Source of the DNA: Agromyces mariniharenae
GTDB lineage: Bacteria; Actinomycetota; Actinomycetes; Actinomycetales; Microbacteriaceae
Direction of reading: 5' to 3'
Length of the DNA stretch: 64,000 bases
Assembly: GCF_008122505.1 (NCBI RefSeq)
Contig: NZ_VSSB01000001.1
Location: 186,001-250,000 of the forward strand
Shown: one piece after another, positions 26,519-35,073 of the stretch
Layout of the letters: each line of letters begins with the position of its first letter
Numbering within the stretch: the stretch's first letter is position 1
Notes under the pieces: generated by a model
Seen by the model: only the letters and a program-made list of their open reading frames with translations
Databases searched by the model: none
Told to the model about the DNA's origin: nothing
Translations under genes and position numbers: made by a program

Positions 26519-27157
26519 TCAGCCGATGACGGCGACGGATGCCGCGCGGTTGCCCGGCACCGGCACGTCGTGGAAGCGCACCTGCCGCCAGACCGACCCG
26601 AACTCGGGCACGCTCCGCAGGATGCGCCCGGTCCCGCCGTCGTCGCCGGGGATCGACAGCTCGAGCCGCGACGGCTCGATGAAGTCGGTGTGGCCGACGG
26701 CGCGCAGGAGGGCCGTCTTGCGCGCCCAGAGCGTCGCCCGCACGAGGGCGCGCCGGGCGGGGTCGAGGTCGGCGAGCGCGGCCCGCTCGCTCGCGTGGAA
26801 CGCCGCCTCGTCGATCACGTCGCCCGTGTCGAGCGTCGCCGTCTCCATGCCGACCCCGAGCGGATGCCGCGTCGCCACGGCCGCGACGGTCGCGTCGCCC
26901 GACACCGCGATGTCGGCGAACCACGACGCGCCCGAGGCCGTGAGCGGGTACGGGATGCCGACGCGACCGTGCCGCGCGCCGCAGACGCCGCACGCGTGCA
27001 CGAGCTCGACGTCGTCGGCCGGCACGCCCGAGACCTCGGCGATGAGGCCGCGCAGCACCGCGTCGGCCGCCGGCTGGCGGCGGGCGCCGCCGAGCACGAG
27101 CACGCGCGCGCCCGCGTCCTCGAGCTCGATGAGCTCGCCGTCGGCCGAGATGTCCAT
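26519..27157 (-). CDS. 4'-phosphopantetheinyl transferase-like protein, degenerate active site
   Basis: 212 residues with the layout of Sfp-type PPTases, which load carrier proteins from CoA: ACGVCGARHGRVGIP (55-69) resembles the C-x2-CG-x2-HG-P element, then ATRHPLGVGMET (95-106), FHASERAAL and LWARKTALLRAVG (143-155). The usual GIDxE metal motif reads GVGME, with Gly 103 where the Asp is expected, and the usual W-xx-KEA reads WARKTA, Glu replaced by Thr. It may be a divergent or inactive member. ATG 27164-27166 is an alternative start. It lies 44 nt upstream of dxr, divergent from plsC. Confidence 0.6.
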   Translation of the reverse strand: MDISADGELIELEDAGARVLVLGGARRQPAADAVLRGLIAEVSGVPADDVELVHACGVCGARHGRVGIPYPLTASGASWFADIAVSGDATVAAVATRHPLGVGMETATLDTGDVIDEAAFHASERAALADLDPARRALVRATLWARKTALLRAVGHTDFIEPSRLELSIPGDDGGTGRILRSVPEFGSVWRQVRFHDVPVPGNRAASVAVIG

Positions 27158-27273
27158 GCCCACCATCCTCGCGCATGACGGGCGGATCGCGGGCCTCATC
27201 GGCCGCTCCTCCGGCGCCGGCGCCCACGGTCGGCGGAGTCGTCCATATGCCCGACCCGGCATGCCGACCGGCC

Positions 27274-27279
27274 TATCGT
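27274..27279 (+). promoter_or_regulatory. Leaderless -10 box of the acyltransferase gene
   Basis: TATCGT, 6 nt, then GTG at 27286. Confidence 0.6.
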
Positions 27280-27285
27280 CGGAAG

Positions 27286-28047
27286 GTGACCGAGATCGAG
27301 GCCGTCGCCGTCCCTCACTCCCCTGTGCGCCAGGGTCCGCTCTACCGGATCGTCCGCGGCATCCTCCGCCCCCTCGTCCGGCTCGTCTACCGGCCGACGA
27401 TCACCGGCGCCGAGCTCGTGCCGAAGCACGGGCCGATCATCCTCGCGAGCAACCACCTCTCGTTCGTCGACAGCATCGTGATCCCGCTCGCGTCGCCGCG
27501 CCCGGTGCAGTTCCTCGCCAAGTCGCACTACTTCACCGGAACCGGTTTCTCGGGCTGGGTCTCGCGCACGTTCTTCTCGGCCATCGGCGCGGTCCCGGTC
27601 GAACGCGGCGCCGGCGCGCAGGCGCAGGAGGCGCTCGAGCAGGGCCGGCGGATCCTCGAGTCGGGCGCGGCGTTCGCGCTCTACCCCGAGGGCACGCGCT
27701 CGCTCGACGGACGCCTCTACCGCGGCCGCACCGGCGTCGCGTGGCTCGCGCTCGAGACGGGCGCCACGGTCGTGCCCGTCGGGCTCACCGGCACGCAGGA
27801 GATCCAGCCGGTCGGCGCCAGGCTCCCGCGGATCCGGCCCGTCACCGTGCGCTTCGGCGCTCCCCTCGACCTCAGGGGGCACGGTCCGGCGTCGTCGGGT
27901 CGCGCCCGGCGGGCCGCGACCGACGACATCATGGCGGCGATCCACGAGCTCACGGGGCAGGAGCTCGCCGGGCGCTACAACGAGGTCCCGCCGTCGGGCG
28001 CCCTCGCCAAGCTCGCCGACCGCGTCGCGCCGCGCGAGCGCGTCTGA
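27286..28047 (+). CDS. 1-acyl-sn-glycerol-3-phosphate acyltransferase (PlsC family)
   Basis: Transfers an acyl group to lysophosphatidate or a related lipid at the membrane. 253 residues from GTG 27286, chosen for the TATCGT box 6 nt upstream; longer in-frame reading begins at 27175. Motif I NHLSFVD (56-62) carries the His/Asp pair, motif III is FALYPEGTRSLDG (about 130-142), and VVPVGLTGT is motif IV. Divergent from the PPTase-like gene. Confidence 0.9.
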   Translation: MTEIEAVAVPHSPVRQGPLYRIVRGILRPLVRLVYRPTITGAELVPKHGPIILASNHLSFVDSIVIPLASPRPVQFLAKSHYFTGTGFSGWVSRTFFSAIGAVPVERGAGAQAQEALEQGRRILESGAAFALYPEGTRSLDGRLYRGRTGVAWLALETGATVVPVGLTGTQEIQPVGARLPRIRPVTVRFGAPLDLRGHGPASSGRARRAATDDIMAAIHELTGQELAGRYNEVPPSGALAKLADRVAPRERV

Positions 28048-28080
28048 CGGGATTCCCAGCGGAGACCGGGCGCGGCCCGG

Positions 28081-28086
28081 TATCGT
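28081..28086 (+). promoter_or_regulatory. -10 box of the lipoprotein gene at 28094
   Basis: TATCGT, 7 nt before the ATG: probable leaderless start. Confidence 0.5.
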
Positions 28087-28093
28087 CGGCACG

Positions 28094-29008
28094 ATGAGCC
28101 TCGCCGACGTCGCAGCCCGCCTCGCCGCGGCCGCCCTCGTCGTCGTCGCCTTCGCCGCCTGCACGGGCCCCGCCGACGGCGGCGCGCCCACCGCCGAGCT
28201 GTCCACCCGGGCGACCCTTCCCGAGCCGCCGGCGACCGAGTTCGACCCCGGCTTCATCGTGAGCGACGACTCGTTCTACGACAGCGCCGCCATGACCGAG
28301 GACGAGATCCAGGCCTTCCTCGAGAAGGTCCCGTGCCGCCCCGACGCGGGCGTCAGGTGCCTCGCCGACTACACCCAGTCGACGACGACCCAGCCGGCGG
28401 TCGGCGGCTCGCACTGCGCGGAGTACCGCGGCGGCATCCGCGAGCGCGCGAGCCGCATCATCGCGAAGGCCGCGGAGGCCTGCGGCATCAGCCCGCGCAC
28501 CCTGCTCGTGCTGCTGCAGAAGGAGCAGTCGCTGCTCACGCGCCCGAGCGCCTACGGCTACGAGCGCTCGACGGGCTACGGATGCCCCGACACGGCCGAC
28601 TGCGAGCAGCAGTACTTCGGCTTCTTCAACCAGGTGTACAACGCGGCCTGGCAGTTCCGCCAGTACACCGAGGAGCCCGACCGGCAGTACCGGGTCGGCA
28701 CGGTGAACGTCGGCTACCACCCCGACGCCGCGTGCGGCGCGTCGCCCGTCGACATCCGCAACCAGGCCACCGCGAACCTCTACAACTACACGCCGTACCA
28801 GCCGAGCGACGCGACGCTCGCAGACCCCGACCAGGGCGACGCGTGCTCGGCGTTCGGCAACCTCAACTTCTGGCGCATCTGGCACCGCTGGTTCGGCGAC
28901 CCCGAGTCCGAGCGGCTCCCCGCGTTCTTCCCGCCGTGCTCGCGCCTCGTCGGCGGCCACCCGTGCCCGCCCGCGGAGCCGCAGCTGCCGTCGCCGCCGC
29001 TGAGCTGA
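28094..29008 (+). CDS. Secreted lipoprotein, actinobacterial hemagglutinin-like domain
   Basis: 304 residues. Signal peptide with lipobox FAAC (Cys 23). The mature domain begins FDPGFIVSDDSFYDSAAMTEDEIQAFL and includes IRERASRIIAKAAEACGISPRTLLVLLQKEQSLL, a layout I recognise from actinobacterial secreted proteins often labelled hemagglutinin or lysozyme-like; the helix ending LLQKEQSL resembles goose-type lysozyme/transglycosylase folds, with a possible catalytic Glu. Eleven or so cysteines suggest disulfides, and GFFNQVYNAAWQFRQY is highly conserved in the family as I recall it. Peptidoglycan binding or cleavage is plausible but unproven. Convergent with the OsmC gene. Confidence 0.7.
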   Translation: MSLADVAARLAAAALVVVAFAACTGPADGGAPTAELSTRATLPEPPATEFDPGFIVSDDSFYDSAAMTEDEIQAFLEKVPCRPDAGVRCLADYTQSTTTQPAVGGSHCAEYRGGIRERASRIIAKAAEACGISPRTLLVLLQKEQSLLTRPSAYGYERSTGYGCPDTADCEQQYFGFFNQVYNAAWQFRQYTEEPDRQYRVGTVNVGYHPDAACGASPVDIRNQATANLYNYTPYQPSDATLADPDQGDACSAFGNLNFWRIWHRWFGDPESERLPAFFPPCSRLVGGHPCPPAEPQLPSPPLS

Positions 29009-29024
29009 ACGCGGCGCGGGCGGA

Positions 29025-29501
29025 TCAGCTCGCGACGACCACCGTGGGCTCGTGGCGCACCGGGAAGGCGACGGATGCCGCGATGAAGCACTTCTCGCTC
29101 GCCTCCCCGTGGATGCGCTGCGCCGTCGCGACCATGGACTCGTCGGCGACCACGACCCGCGGTCGCAGCACGACCTCGCTGAACGCGCCGCCGCCGCGTC
29201 CGTCCTCGAGCATGGTGCCAGTCGCGGCATCCGTGTAGCCGCGCACCACCACGCCGTGGCGGGTCGCGACGTGCAGGTAGGAGAGCATGTGGCACTGACT
29301 CAGCGCGGCGATCAGCAGCTCCTCGGGATTCCAGCGCTCGCGATCGCCGTGGAAGACGCGATCGCTCGAGCCCGCGAGGTCGTGGAGCTTGCCCTCCGCG
29401 CGCACCACGTGCTGCCGCCCGTAGGCGCGGTAGCTCGACGTGCCCTCGCCGCGATCGCCCTGCCACTCGACCTCGACCGCGTAGTGGTGCTCGCCGAACA
29501 T
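29025..29501 (-). CDS. OsmC-family protein
   Basis: 158 residues. OsmC/Ohr proteins reduce organic hydroperoxides with two reactive cysteines, here Cys 70 (ALSQCHMLSYLH) and Cys 138 (ASEKCFIAAS), with a catalytic-type Arg in the N-terminal part and NPEELLIAAL before Cys 70. The start at ATG 29499-29501 is supported by GGGAGG 6 nt upstream; an in-frame ATG nine codons earlier has none. Divergent from gabT. Exact substrate unknown. Confidence 0.88.
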   Translation of the reverse strand: MFGEHHYAVEVEWQGDRGEGTSSYRAYGRQHVVRAEGKLHDLAGSSDRVFHGDRERWNPEELLIAALSQCHMLSYLHVATRHGVVVRGYTDAATGTMLEDGRGGGAFSEVVLRPRVVVADESMVATAQRIHGEASEKCFIAASVAFPVRHEPTVVVAS

Positions 29502-29609
29502 CGGGGCCTCCCGTCGTTGCGAGCCCATCGGGAGCGGGTCCGCGACTCCGATTCTGCACCCTCGGGGCCTCGGGGGGCCACGCGCGACGGCGATAGGGTG
29601 GGAGGCACC

Positions 29610-30986
29610 ATGACTGACACCAACATCCCCGCAGAGACCGCGACCGCGCCGGTGTACTCCGTGCCGCAGGAGCGTCGGATCGTGACCGCCATCCCCGGCC
29701 CCAAGTCCGAGGAGCTGCACGCCCGACGCACGAAGGTCGTCTCCGCCGGCGTGTCGTCGGCGCTGCCGGTGTACATCGAGCGCGCCAACGGCGCCATCCT
29801 CGTCGACGTCGACGGCAACCGGTTCATCGACTTCGGGGCCGGCATCGGCGTGACCACCGTCGGCCACACCGAGGAGCGCGTCGTGGCCGCGGCCGCGAGC
29901 CAGCTGCAGGACGTCATCCACACGCTCTTCACCATCACGCCCTACGAGGAGTACGTGCGCGTCGCCGAGCTCCTCGCGAAGCACACGCCCGGCGGCTGGG
30001 AGAAGCGCAGCGTGCTCGTGAACTCGGGCGCCGAGGCGGTGGAGAACGGCGTGAAGATCGCCCGCAAGCACACGGGTCGCCGCGCCGTCGCGGTGCTCGA
30101 CCACGCCTACCACGGCCGCACCAACCTCACGATGGCCATGAACTACAAGGCGAGCCCGTACGCGACGGGGTTCGGCCCCTTCGCGGGCGACGTGTACCAC
30201 GCGCCCAGCTCCTACCCCTACCGCGACGGGCTCTCGGGCCAGGATGCCGCGGCGCGCACGATCGCATACCTCGAGAAGGTCGTTGGCGCCAGCGACCTCG
30301 CCTGCCTCGTGGTCGAGCCCATCCAGGGCGAGGGCGGCTTCATGGTGCCCGCCCAGGGGTACCTGCCGATCCTGCAGCAGTGGTGCACCGAGCACGGCGT
30401 CGTCATGATCGCCGACGAGATCCAGAGCGGCATGGCGCGCACCGGCCGCTACTACGCGAGCGAGCACTTCGAGTGGAAGCCCGACCTCGTGCTCTCGGCC
30501 AAGGGCATCGCTGGCGGACTCCCGCTCGCCGCGGTGACCGGCCGCGCAGAGATCATGGACGCGTCGCAGCCCGGCGGCCTCGGCGGCACGTTCGGCGGCA
30601 ACCCCGTCGCGTGCGCCGCTGCGATCGCGGTGTTCGAGTCGATCGAGGAGAACCACCTGCTCGCCGAGGCCGAGCGCATCGAGCAGACGCTGCGCACCGG
30701 CCTCGAGCGCCTCAAGCAGCGCTACGACATCATCGGCGACATCCGCGGCCGCGGCGCCATGATCGCGATCGAGCTCGTGCAGCCCGGCACCGCCGACACG
30801 ACCAAGGTGCCGAACGCCGAGGCCGTCTCGCGCCTCGTCGCGTTCGCGGCGCAGCACGGCGTGCTGTTCCTCAGCGCGGGCACCTGGGGCAACGTGCTCC
30901 GGTTCCTGCCGAGCCTCGCGGTCACCGACGCCCTGCTCGAAGACGGACTCCGCGTGCTCGACGACGGCTTCGCGTCGCTCGGGTGA
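29610..30986 (+). CDS. gabT: 4-aminobutyrate aminotransferase
   Basis: PLP enzyme converting GABA and 2-oxoglutarate to succinate semialdehyde and glutamate. 458 residues; class III signature MIADEIQSGMARTGRYYA...LVLSAKGIAGGLPL with PLP-binding Lys 298, VNSGAEAVENGVKIARK, and HGRTNLTMAMNYK typical of bacterial GabT. GGAGG 4 nt before the ATG. Four nt separate it from the asparaginase gene. It would take the product of the aminobutyraldehyde dehydrogenase encoded at 55 kb. Confidence 0.92.
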   Translation: MTDTNIPAETATAPVYSVPQERRIVTAIPGPKSEELHARRTKVVSAGVSSALPVYIERANGAILVDVDGNRFIDFGAGIGVTTVGHTEERVVAAAASQLQDVIHTLFTITPYEEYVRVAELLAKHTPGGWEKRSVLVNSGAEAVENGVKIARKHTGRRAVAVLDHAYHGRTNLTMAMNYKASPYATGFGPFAGDVYHAPSSYPYRDGLSGQDAAARTIAYLEKVVGASDLACLVVEPIQGEGGFMVPAQGYLPILQQWCTEHGVVMIADEIQSGMARTGRYYASEHFEWKPDLVLSAKGIAGGLPLAAVTGRAEIMDASQPGGLGGTFGGNPVACAAAIAVFESIEENHLLAEAERIEQTLRTGLERLKQRYDIIGDIRGRGAMIAIELVQPGTADTTKVPNAEAVSRLVAFAAQHGVLFLSAGTWGNVLRFLPSLAVTDALLEDGLRVLDDGFASLG

Positions 30987-30990
30987 CCCG

Positions 30991-31980
30991 GTGACCGGCA
31001 CCTTCTCCGTCGACGACGCCCTCGAACTCGCCGTGGTCGAGCGAAGCGGTTTCATCGAGTCCCGTCACGCCGGCTCCGCCGTCGTGCTCTCCCCCGAGGG
31101 CGAGGTGCTGCGCGACCTCGGTGACACGCGCACGCCGATCTTCCCCCGGTCCAGCCTGAAGCCGTTCCAGGCGGTCGCCGTCATGACGTCGGGCGTCACG
31201 CTGCGCGGCGAGGACGCGGCGATCGCGACGGCGAGCCACTCCGGCACCGCCGCGCACGTCGCGCTCGTGCGGGGGCTCCTCGCCCGCGCGTCCCTGCCCG
31301 TGTCGGCGCTCGGCTGCCCGCCGGCGACGCCGACCGACCACGCGGCGCGCGACGGGCTCATCCGCAGCGGCGGTCCCCGCGAGCGGGTCTACATGAACTG
31401 CTCGGGCAAGCACGCCGCCATGCTCCTCGCGTGCGCCGCGAACGAGTGGCCGCTCGACGGCTACCTCGACCCCGAGCACCCGCTGCAGAAGCGGATCCTC
31501 GACGTGCTCGAGCGGTTCACCGGCGAACGGCCGGCCGCGACGGGTGTCGACGGCTGCGGCGCGCCGGTGCACGCGATCAGCCTGCACGCGCTCGCACGCG
31601 GCATCCAGAAGATCACGACCGCCTCGCCGTCGTCGCCGTTCGCGCTCTACCGCGAGGCGGCGGCGCTCACCGAGGCGTCGCGCGAGCACGCGTGGGCGGT
31701 GGGCGGCCCCGGCCAGCCCGACACCGTCGCGATGGAGCGCCTCGGCGTGTTCGCGAAGATCGGGGCGGAGGGCGTCATGGTCATGACCGCGCCCGACGGC
31801 ACGACGACCGCCCTGAAAGTGCTCGACGGCTCGTCGCGCGCGTCGACGATCATCGCGCTCCGACTGCTCGCCGCCGCGGGGGCCGTCGACGACGATGCGG
31901 TCGACGCCGTGCAGACCGAGCTCGACCTCTGGGTCATGGGCGGCGAGCGACGGGTCGGGCGCATCCGCGCGACGGTCTGA
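30991..31980 (+). CDS. Asparaginase II-family protein (PF06089)
   Basis: 329 residues, of the family typified by the Rhizobium etli thermolabile asparaginase and unrelated to the AnsA/AnsB type. Family blocks: RSSLKPFQAVAV, ATASHSGTAAHV, YMNCSGKHAAML and TGVDGCGAPVHAISLHALARG. It should release ammonia from asparagine or a related amide. GTG start 4 nt after the gabT stop, so translationally coupled. The link with GABA degradation suggests shared use in nitrogen scavenging. Confidence 0.88.
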   Translation: MTGTFSVDDALELAVVERSGFIESRHAGSAVVLSPEGEVLRDLGDTRTPIFPRSSLKPFQAVAVMTSGVTLRGEDAAIATASHSGTAAHVALVRGLLARASLPVSALGCPPATPTDHAARDGLIRSGGPRERVYMNCSGKHAAMLLACAANEWPLDGYLDPEHPLQKRILDVLERFTGERPAATGVDGCGAPVHAISLHALARGIQKITTASPSSPFALYREAAALTEASREHAWAVGGPGQPDTVAMERLGVFAKIGAEGVMVMTAPDGTTTALKVLDGSSRASTIIALRLLAAAGAVDDDAVDAVQTELDLWVMGGERRVGRIRATV

Positions 31981-32005
31981 CGCTTCCGGGCTCGATGCAG
32001 GCGAG

Positions 32006-32042
32006 CGGATGCCGCGGCGGGATCGCTCCGCCGCGGCATCCG
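32006..32042. terminator. 15-bp hairpin between asparaginase and potC
   Basis: Perfect 15-bp stem (32006-32020 with 32028-32042), loop GATCGCT, built on CGGATGCCGCGG. Placed between convergent genes, so bidirectional. Confidence 0.8.
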
Positions 32043-32047
32043 TCGTC

Positions 32048-32944
32048 TCAGAGCTTCGCCAGGCGCCTGACCCTCGCCGCCCGGGACACCTGCGCCGTGA
32101 TCACGATCACGAGCGCGATGATGAACACCGCCGACGCGATGACATTCGCCTCGGCGGGGATGCCGCGCGACGCCGAGATGTAGATGTACTTCGGGAACGT
32201 CGACACCGAGCCGGAGTTGAAGTTCGTGATGATGAAGTCGTCGAAGCTCAGCGCGAACGACAGGAGCGCGGCCGCGAGGATGCCGGGCAGCAGGAGCGGG
32301 AACGTCACCCGCCAGAACACCTGCGAGGGCGATCCGTAGAGGTCGCGGCCCGCCTCCTCGAGTGCCGGGTCGAGGCTCGCCACACGCGCCTTGACCGTCA
32401 CCACGACGAAGCTGATGCAGAACATCGTGTGCGCGAGGATGATCGTCAGCATGTCCTTCGGGACGCCCACCGCGAGGAACTGCGCGGCGAGGCCCGCACC
32501 GAGCACGACCTCGGGGGTGGCCATCGGCAGGAACAGCAGCAGGCTGATCGACGAGCGCGCGCGGAACCGGTAGCGCACGAGCGCGATGGCGATCATCGTG
32601 CCGAGCGTGGTCGCGATCACCGTCGCCACGAGGCCGATCACGATGCTGTTGCCGAACGCCTGGCAGACCGCGCCGCCCTCGACGTTGCAGACGTTCAGCC
32701 ACTTGTCGAGCGTGAACCCGCGCCAGGCGATGTTCGACTTGATCGAGTCGTTGAAGGAGAACACGAACGTGTAGACGATCGGGATCAGCAGGAACACGAA
32801 CGCGATGATCGTGTACGCCGGGAGGAGCCAGTCGCCGAGGCCCAGTCGACGCGGCCGTGCCGGGCCGGCCGGACGACGGTTGTCGAGCTCCTCGTTCTCC
32901 TGGAAGCCGCCGAGCACGGCGGCGGCCTGGACTTCGCCGCTCAC
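32048..32944 (-). CDS. potC: Polyamine ABC transporter permease PotC
   Basis: Second inner-membrane permease of a spermidine/putrescine importer. 298 residues, six helices, and the EAA loop SLDPALEEAGRDLYGSPSQVFWRVTFPLLLPGI that contacts the ATPase. An N-terminal cytosolic tail of about 45 residues (VSGEVQAAAVLGGF...) is longer than usual. GTG start overlaps the potB stop (GTGA). Last gene of potD-potA-potB-potC. Confidence 0.93.
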   Translation of the reverse strand: MSGEVQAAAVLGGFQENEELDNRRPAGPARPRRLGLGDWLLPAYTIIAFVFLLIPIVYTFVFSFNDSIKSNIAWRGFTLDKWLNVCNVEGGAVCQAFGNSIVIGLVATVIATTLGTMIAIALVRYRFRARSSISLLLFLPMATPEVVLGAGLAAQFLAVGVPKDMLTIILAHTMFCISFVVVTVKARVASLDPALEEAGRDLYGSPSQVFWRVTFPLLLPGILAAALLSFALSFDDFIITNFNSGSVSTFPKYIYISASRGIPAEANVIASAVFIIALVIVITAQVSRAARVRRLAKL

Positions 32945-33852
32945 AGCAGGTCCTCCGTTCCCGAACGCCTCACGTAGATGCCGACGAGCACGAGGATCGC
33001 GGCCATGAGGATGATCGACAGCGCGGCGGCCGCCGGGTAGTTGAGCAGCACGAGGAAGTTCGCCTCGATCACGTTGCCCATCATCTGCGTGTCGGGCCCG
33101 CCGAGGAAGTCGCGGCTCGCGTTCACGTAGTCGCCCGCGGCGGGGATGAACGTGAGGAGCGTGCCGGCCACGATGCCCGGCATCGACAGCGGGATCGTGA
33201 TCTTGCGGAACACCGTGAACGGGTTGGCGTACAGGTCGGATCCCGCCTCGAGGTAGCGCAGGTCGAGCCGCTCGAGCGTCGTGTAGAGCGGGAGCGTCAT
33301 GAACGGGATGAAGTTGTAGGTGAGGCCGAAGATCACCGCGAACGGCGTGCCCGTGAAGTGCGCGTCGGGTGCGAGCAGCGACAGCGCCTTCAACGACGTG
33401 ATGATGAACGACTCGTCGGACAGCAGCTGCTTCCACGCGAGCGTGCGGAGCAGGAAGCTGATGAAGAACGGGGCGATCACGAGCACGAGCATCAGGCTCT
33501 GCAGCAGCGGCCACCTCCGCGCCTTCACGCCGATGAAGTACGCGAGCGGGTAGCTGAACAGCAGCGCGAGCACGGTCGCCGCGAGCGCGTAGCCGAACGA
33601 GCGGAGGATGTGCGGCCAGTACAGCTGCACCACGTCGACGTAGTTCTGCCAGTTGAACGCGTAGTCGTACTGGCCGATGTCGCCGAACTCGCTCGGCACC
33701 TGCAGTGACGTGAGGGTGAGCGAGATGAGCGGGGTGAGGAAGAACAGGACGAGGTAGAGGATGCCGGGCAGCAGCAGGAGGAGCGCGATGCGGCTCTTGC
33801 GCTTGGGTGCCTGTGGCTGTGCCTCCGCCGTCGCGAACGCTGCGAAGGCCAT
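32941..33852 (-). CDS. potB: Polyamine ABC transporter permease PotB
   Basis: 303 residues with six membrane helices and an EAA motif LRYLEAGSDLYANPFTVFRKITIPLSMPGI. PotB-type N-terminus KSRIALLLLLPGILYLVLFFLTPLISL. It starts 2 nt after the potA stop (TGACGATG), and its stop overlaps potC, so all four are one operon. Confidence 0.93.
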   Translation of the reverse strand: MAFAAFATAEAQPQAPKRKSRIALLLLLPGILYLVLFFLTPLISLTLTSLQVPSEFGDIGQYDYAFNWQNYVDVVQLYWPHILRSFGYALAATVLALLFSYPLAYFIGVKARRWPLLQSLMLVLVIAPFFISFLLRTLAWKQLLSDESFIITSLKALSLLAPDAHFTGTPFAVIFGLTYNFIPFMTLPLYTTLERLDLRYLEAGSDLYANPFTVFRKITIPLSMPGIVAGTLLTFIPAAGDYVNASRDFLGGPDTQMMGNVIEANFLVLLNYPAAAALSIILMAAILVLVGIYVRRSGTEDLL

Positions 33853-33854
33853 CG

Positions 33855-35054
33855 TCAGTGCTCCTCGAGCTCCGAGACGAGAGCCTCGCGTCGCTGCACG
33901 GCGATCGAGGTGGTCGAGTCGTCGGCGGGGAAGCGTCCGGTCTCGGCCAGCTCGTCGGCGAGTCCGAAGCCGTGCGTCAGGTCCCAGCTCAGCCACACCT
34001 CGGTGCCGAGCCCGGCGACCGGTGCGAAGCCGACGTTCTGCGCGAAGACGAGGAGCGTGCCGAGCGCGCCGAGGTCGACGAGGTACTGGGTGCTCACGCC
34101 CGAGAAGGACACGTCGATGACGCGACCCGGCCCGAGCAGGTTGCGCCCCGCGGTCTCGGTGGGCGCCTCGGTGTGGAGCACGACCTTCTCGGGCCGCACG
34201 CCGACCGTGACCTCGCCCTGGTGCTTCTGCGAGCGCGCGGCCGGCACGACGATGCGCGTGCCCGCGGCCTCGACCGTGATCGCGTCGGCGGTCGTGCCGA
34301 CGACCTCGCCGGTGAAGAGGTTGGACTGACCGAGGAAGTTCGCGACGAACGCGGTGCGGGGCAGGTCGTACAGCTCCTCGGGCGCGCCCATCTGCTCGAT
34401 GGCGCCCTTGTTCATGACCGCGACGGTGTCGGCCATGGTCATGGCCTCCTCCTGGTCGTGCGTCACGTGGAGGAAGGTGAGTCCGACCTCCTCCTGGATC
34501 GTCTTCAGCTCGAGCTGCATCTGGCGGCGGAGCTTCAGGTCGAGCGCGCCGAGCGGCTCGTCGAGGAGGAGGAGCGCCGGGCGGTTCACGATCGCGCGGG
34601 CGAGGGCGACGCGCTGCTGCTGGCCGCCCGAGAGCTGCTGCGGCCGGCGCTGCGCGAGGTGGTCGAGCTCGACGAGCTTCAGGGCCTCATGCGCCTTGCC
34701 CATCGGGTCGGACATGCGCCGACGCTTCAGCCCGAACGCGACGTTCTCGATGATCGTCATGTGCGGGAACAGCGCGTAGCTCTGGAACACCGTGTTGACC
34801 GGACGCTCGTGCGACTTCGTGTCGGTGACGTCCTTGCCGCCGATGAGGATGCGGCCGCGGGTCGGCTCCTCGAGCCCGGCGACGAGCCGGAGGGTGGTCG
34901 TCTTGCCGCAGCCCGAGGGGCCGAGCAGGGCGAAGAACGAGCCGGCCGGGATCACGAGATCGAGCTCCTCGATCGCCGTGAACCCGGGGAACCGCTTCTG
35001 GATGCCGACGAGCTCGAGGTCGGCGCCCCGCTCGGCGAATTCGCGTACTGCCAT
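33855..35054 (-). CDS. potA: Polyamine ABC transporter ATPase PotA
   Basis: 399 residues. Walker A LLGPSGCGKTTT (45-56), Q-loop VFQSYALFPHM, signature QLSGGQQQRVALARA, Walker B LLLLDEPLGALD, and switch His in LHVTHDQEEAMTMAD. The C-terminal TOBE-type domain (about 280-370) is typical of PotA/MalK ATPases. Energises uptake through PotB-PotC. 19 nt after potD. Confidence 0.95.
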   Translation of the reverse strand: MAVREFAERGADLELVGIQKRFPGFTAIEELDLVIPAGSFFALLGPSGCGKTTTLRLVAGLEEPTRGRILIGGKDVTDTKSHERPVNTVFQSYALFPHMTIIENVAFGLKRRRMSDPMGKAHEALKLVELDHLAQRRPQQLSGGQQQRVALARAIVNRPALLLLDEPLGALDLKLRRQMQLELKTIQEEVGLTFLHVTHDQEEAMTMADTVAVMNKGAIEQMGAPEELYDLPRTAFVANFLGQSNLFTGEVVGTTADAITVEAAGTRIVVPAARSQKHQGEVTVGVRPEKVVLHTEAPTETAGRNLLGPGRVIDVSFSGVSTQYLVDLGALGTLLVFAQNVGFAPVAGLGTEVWLSWDLTHGFGLADELAETGRFPADDSTTSIAVQRREALVSELEEH

Positions 35055-35073
35055 GTCGTCTTTCCCGCTCGTC

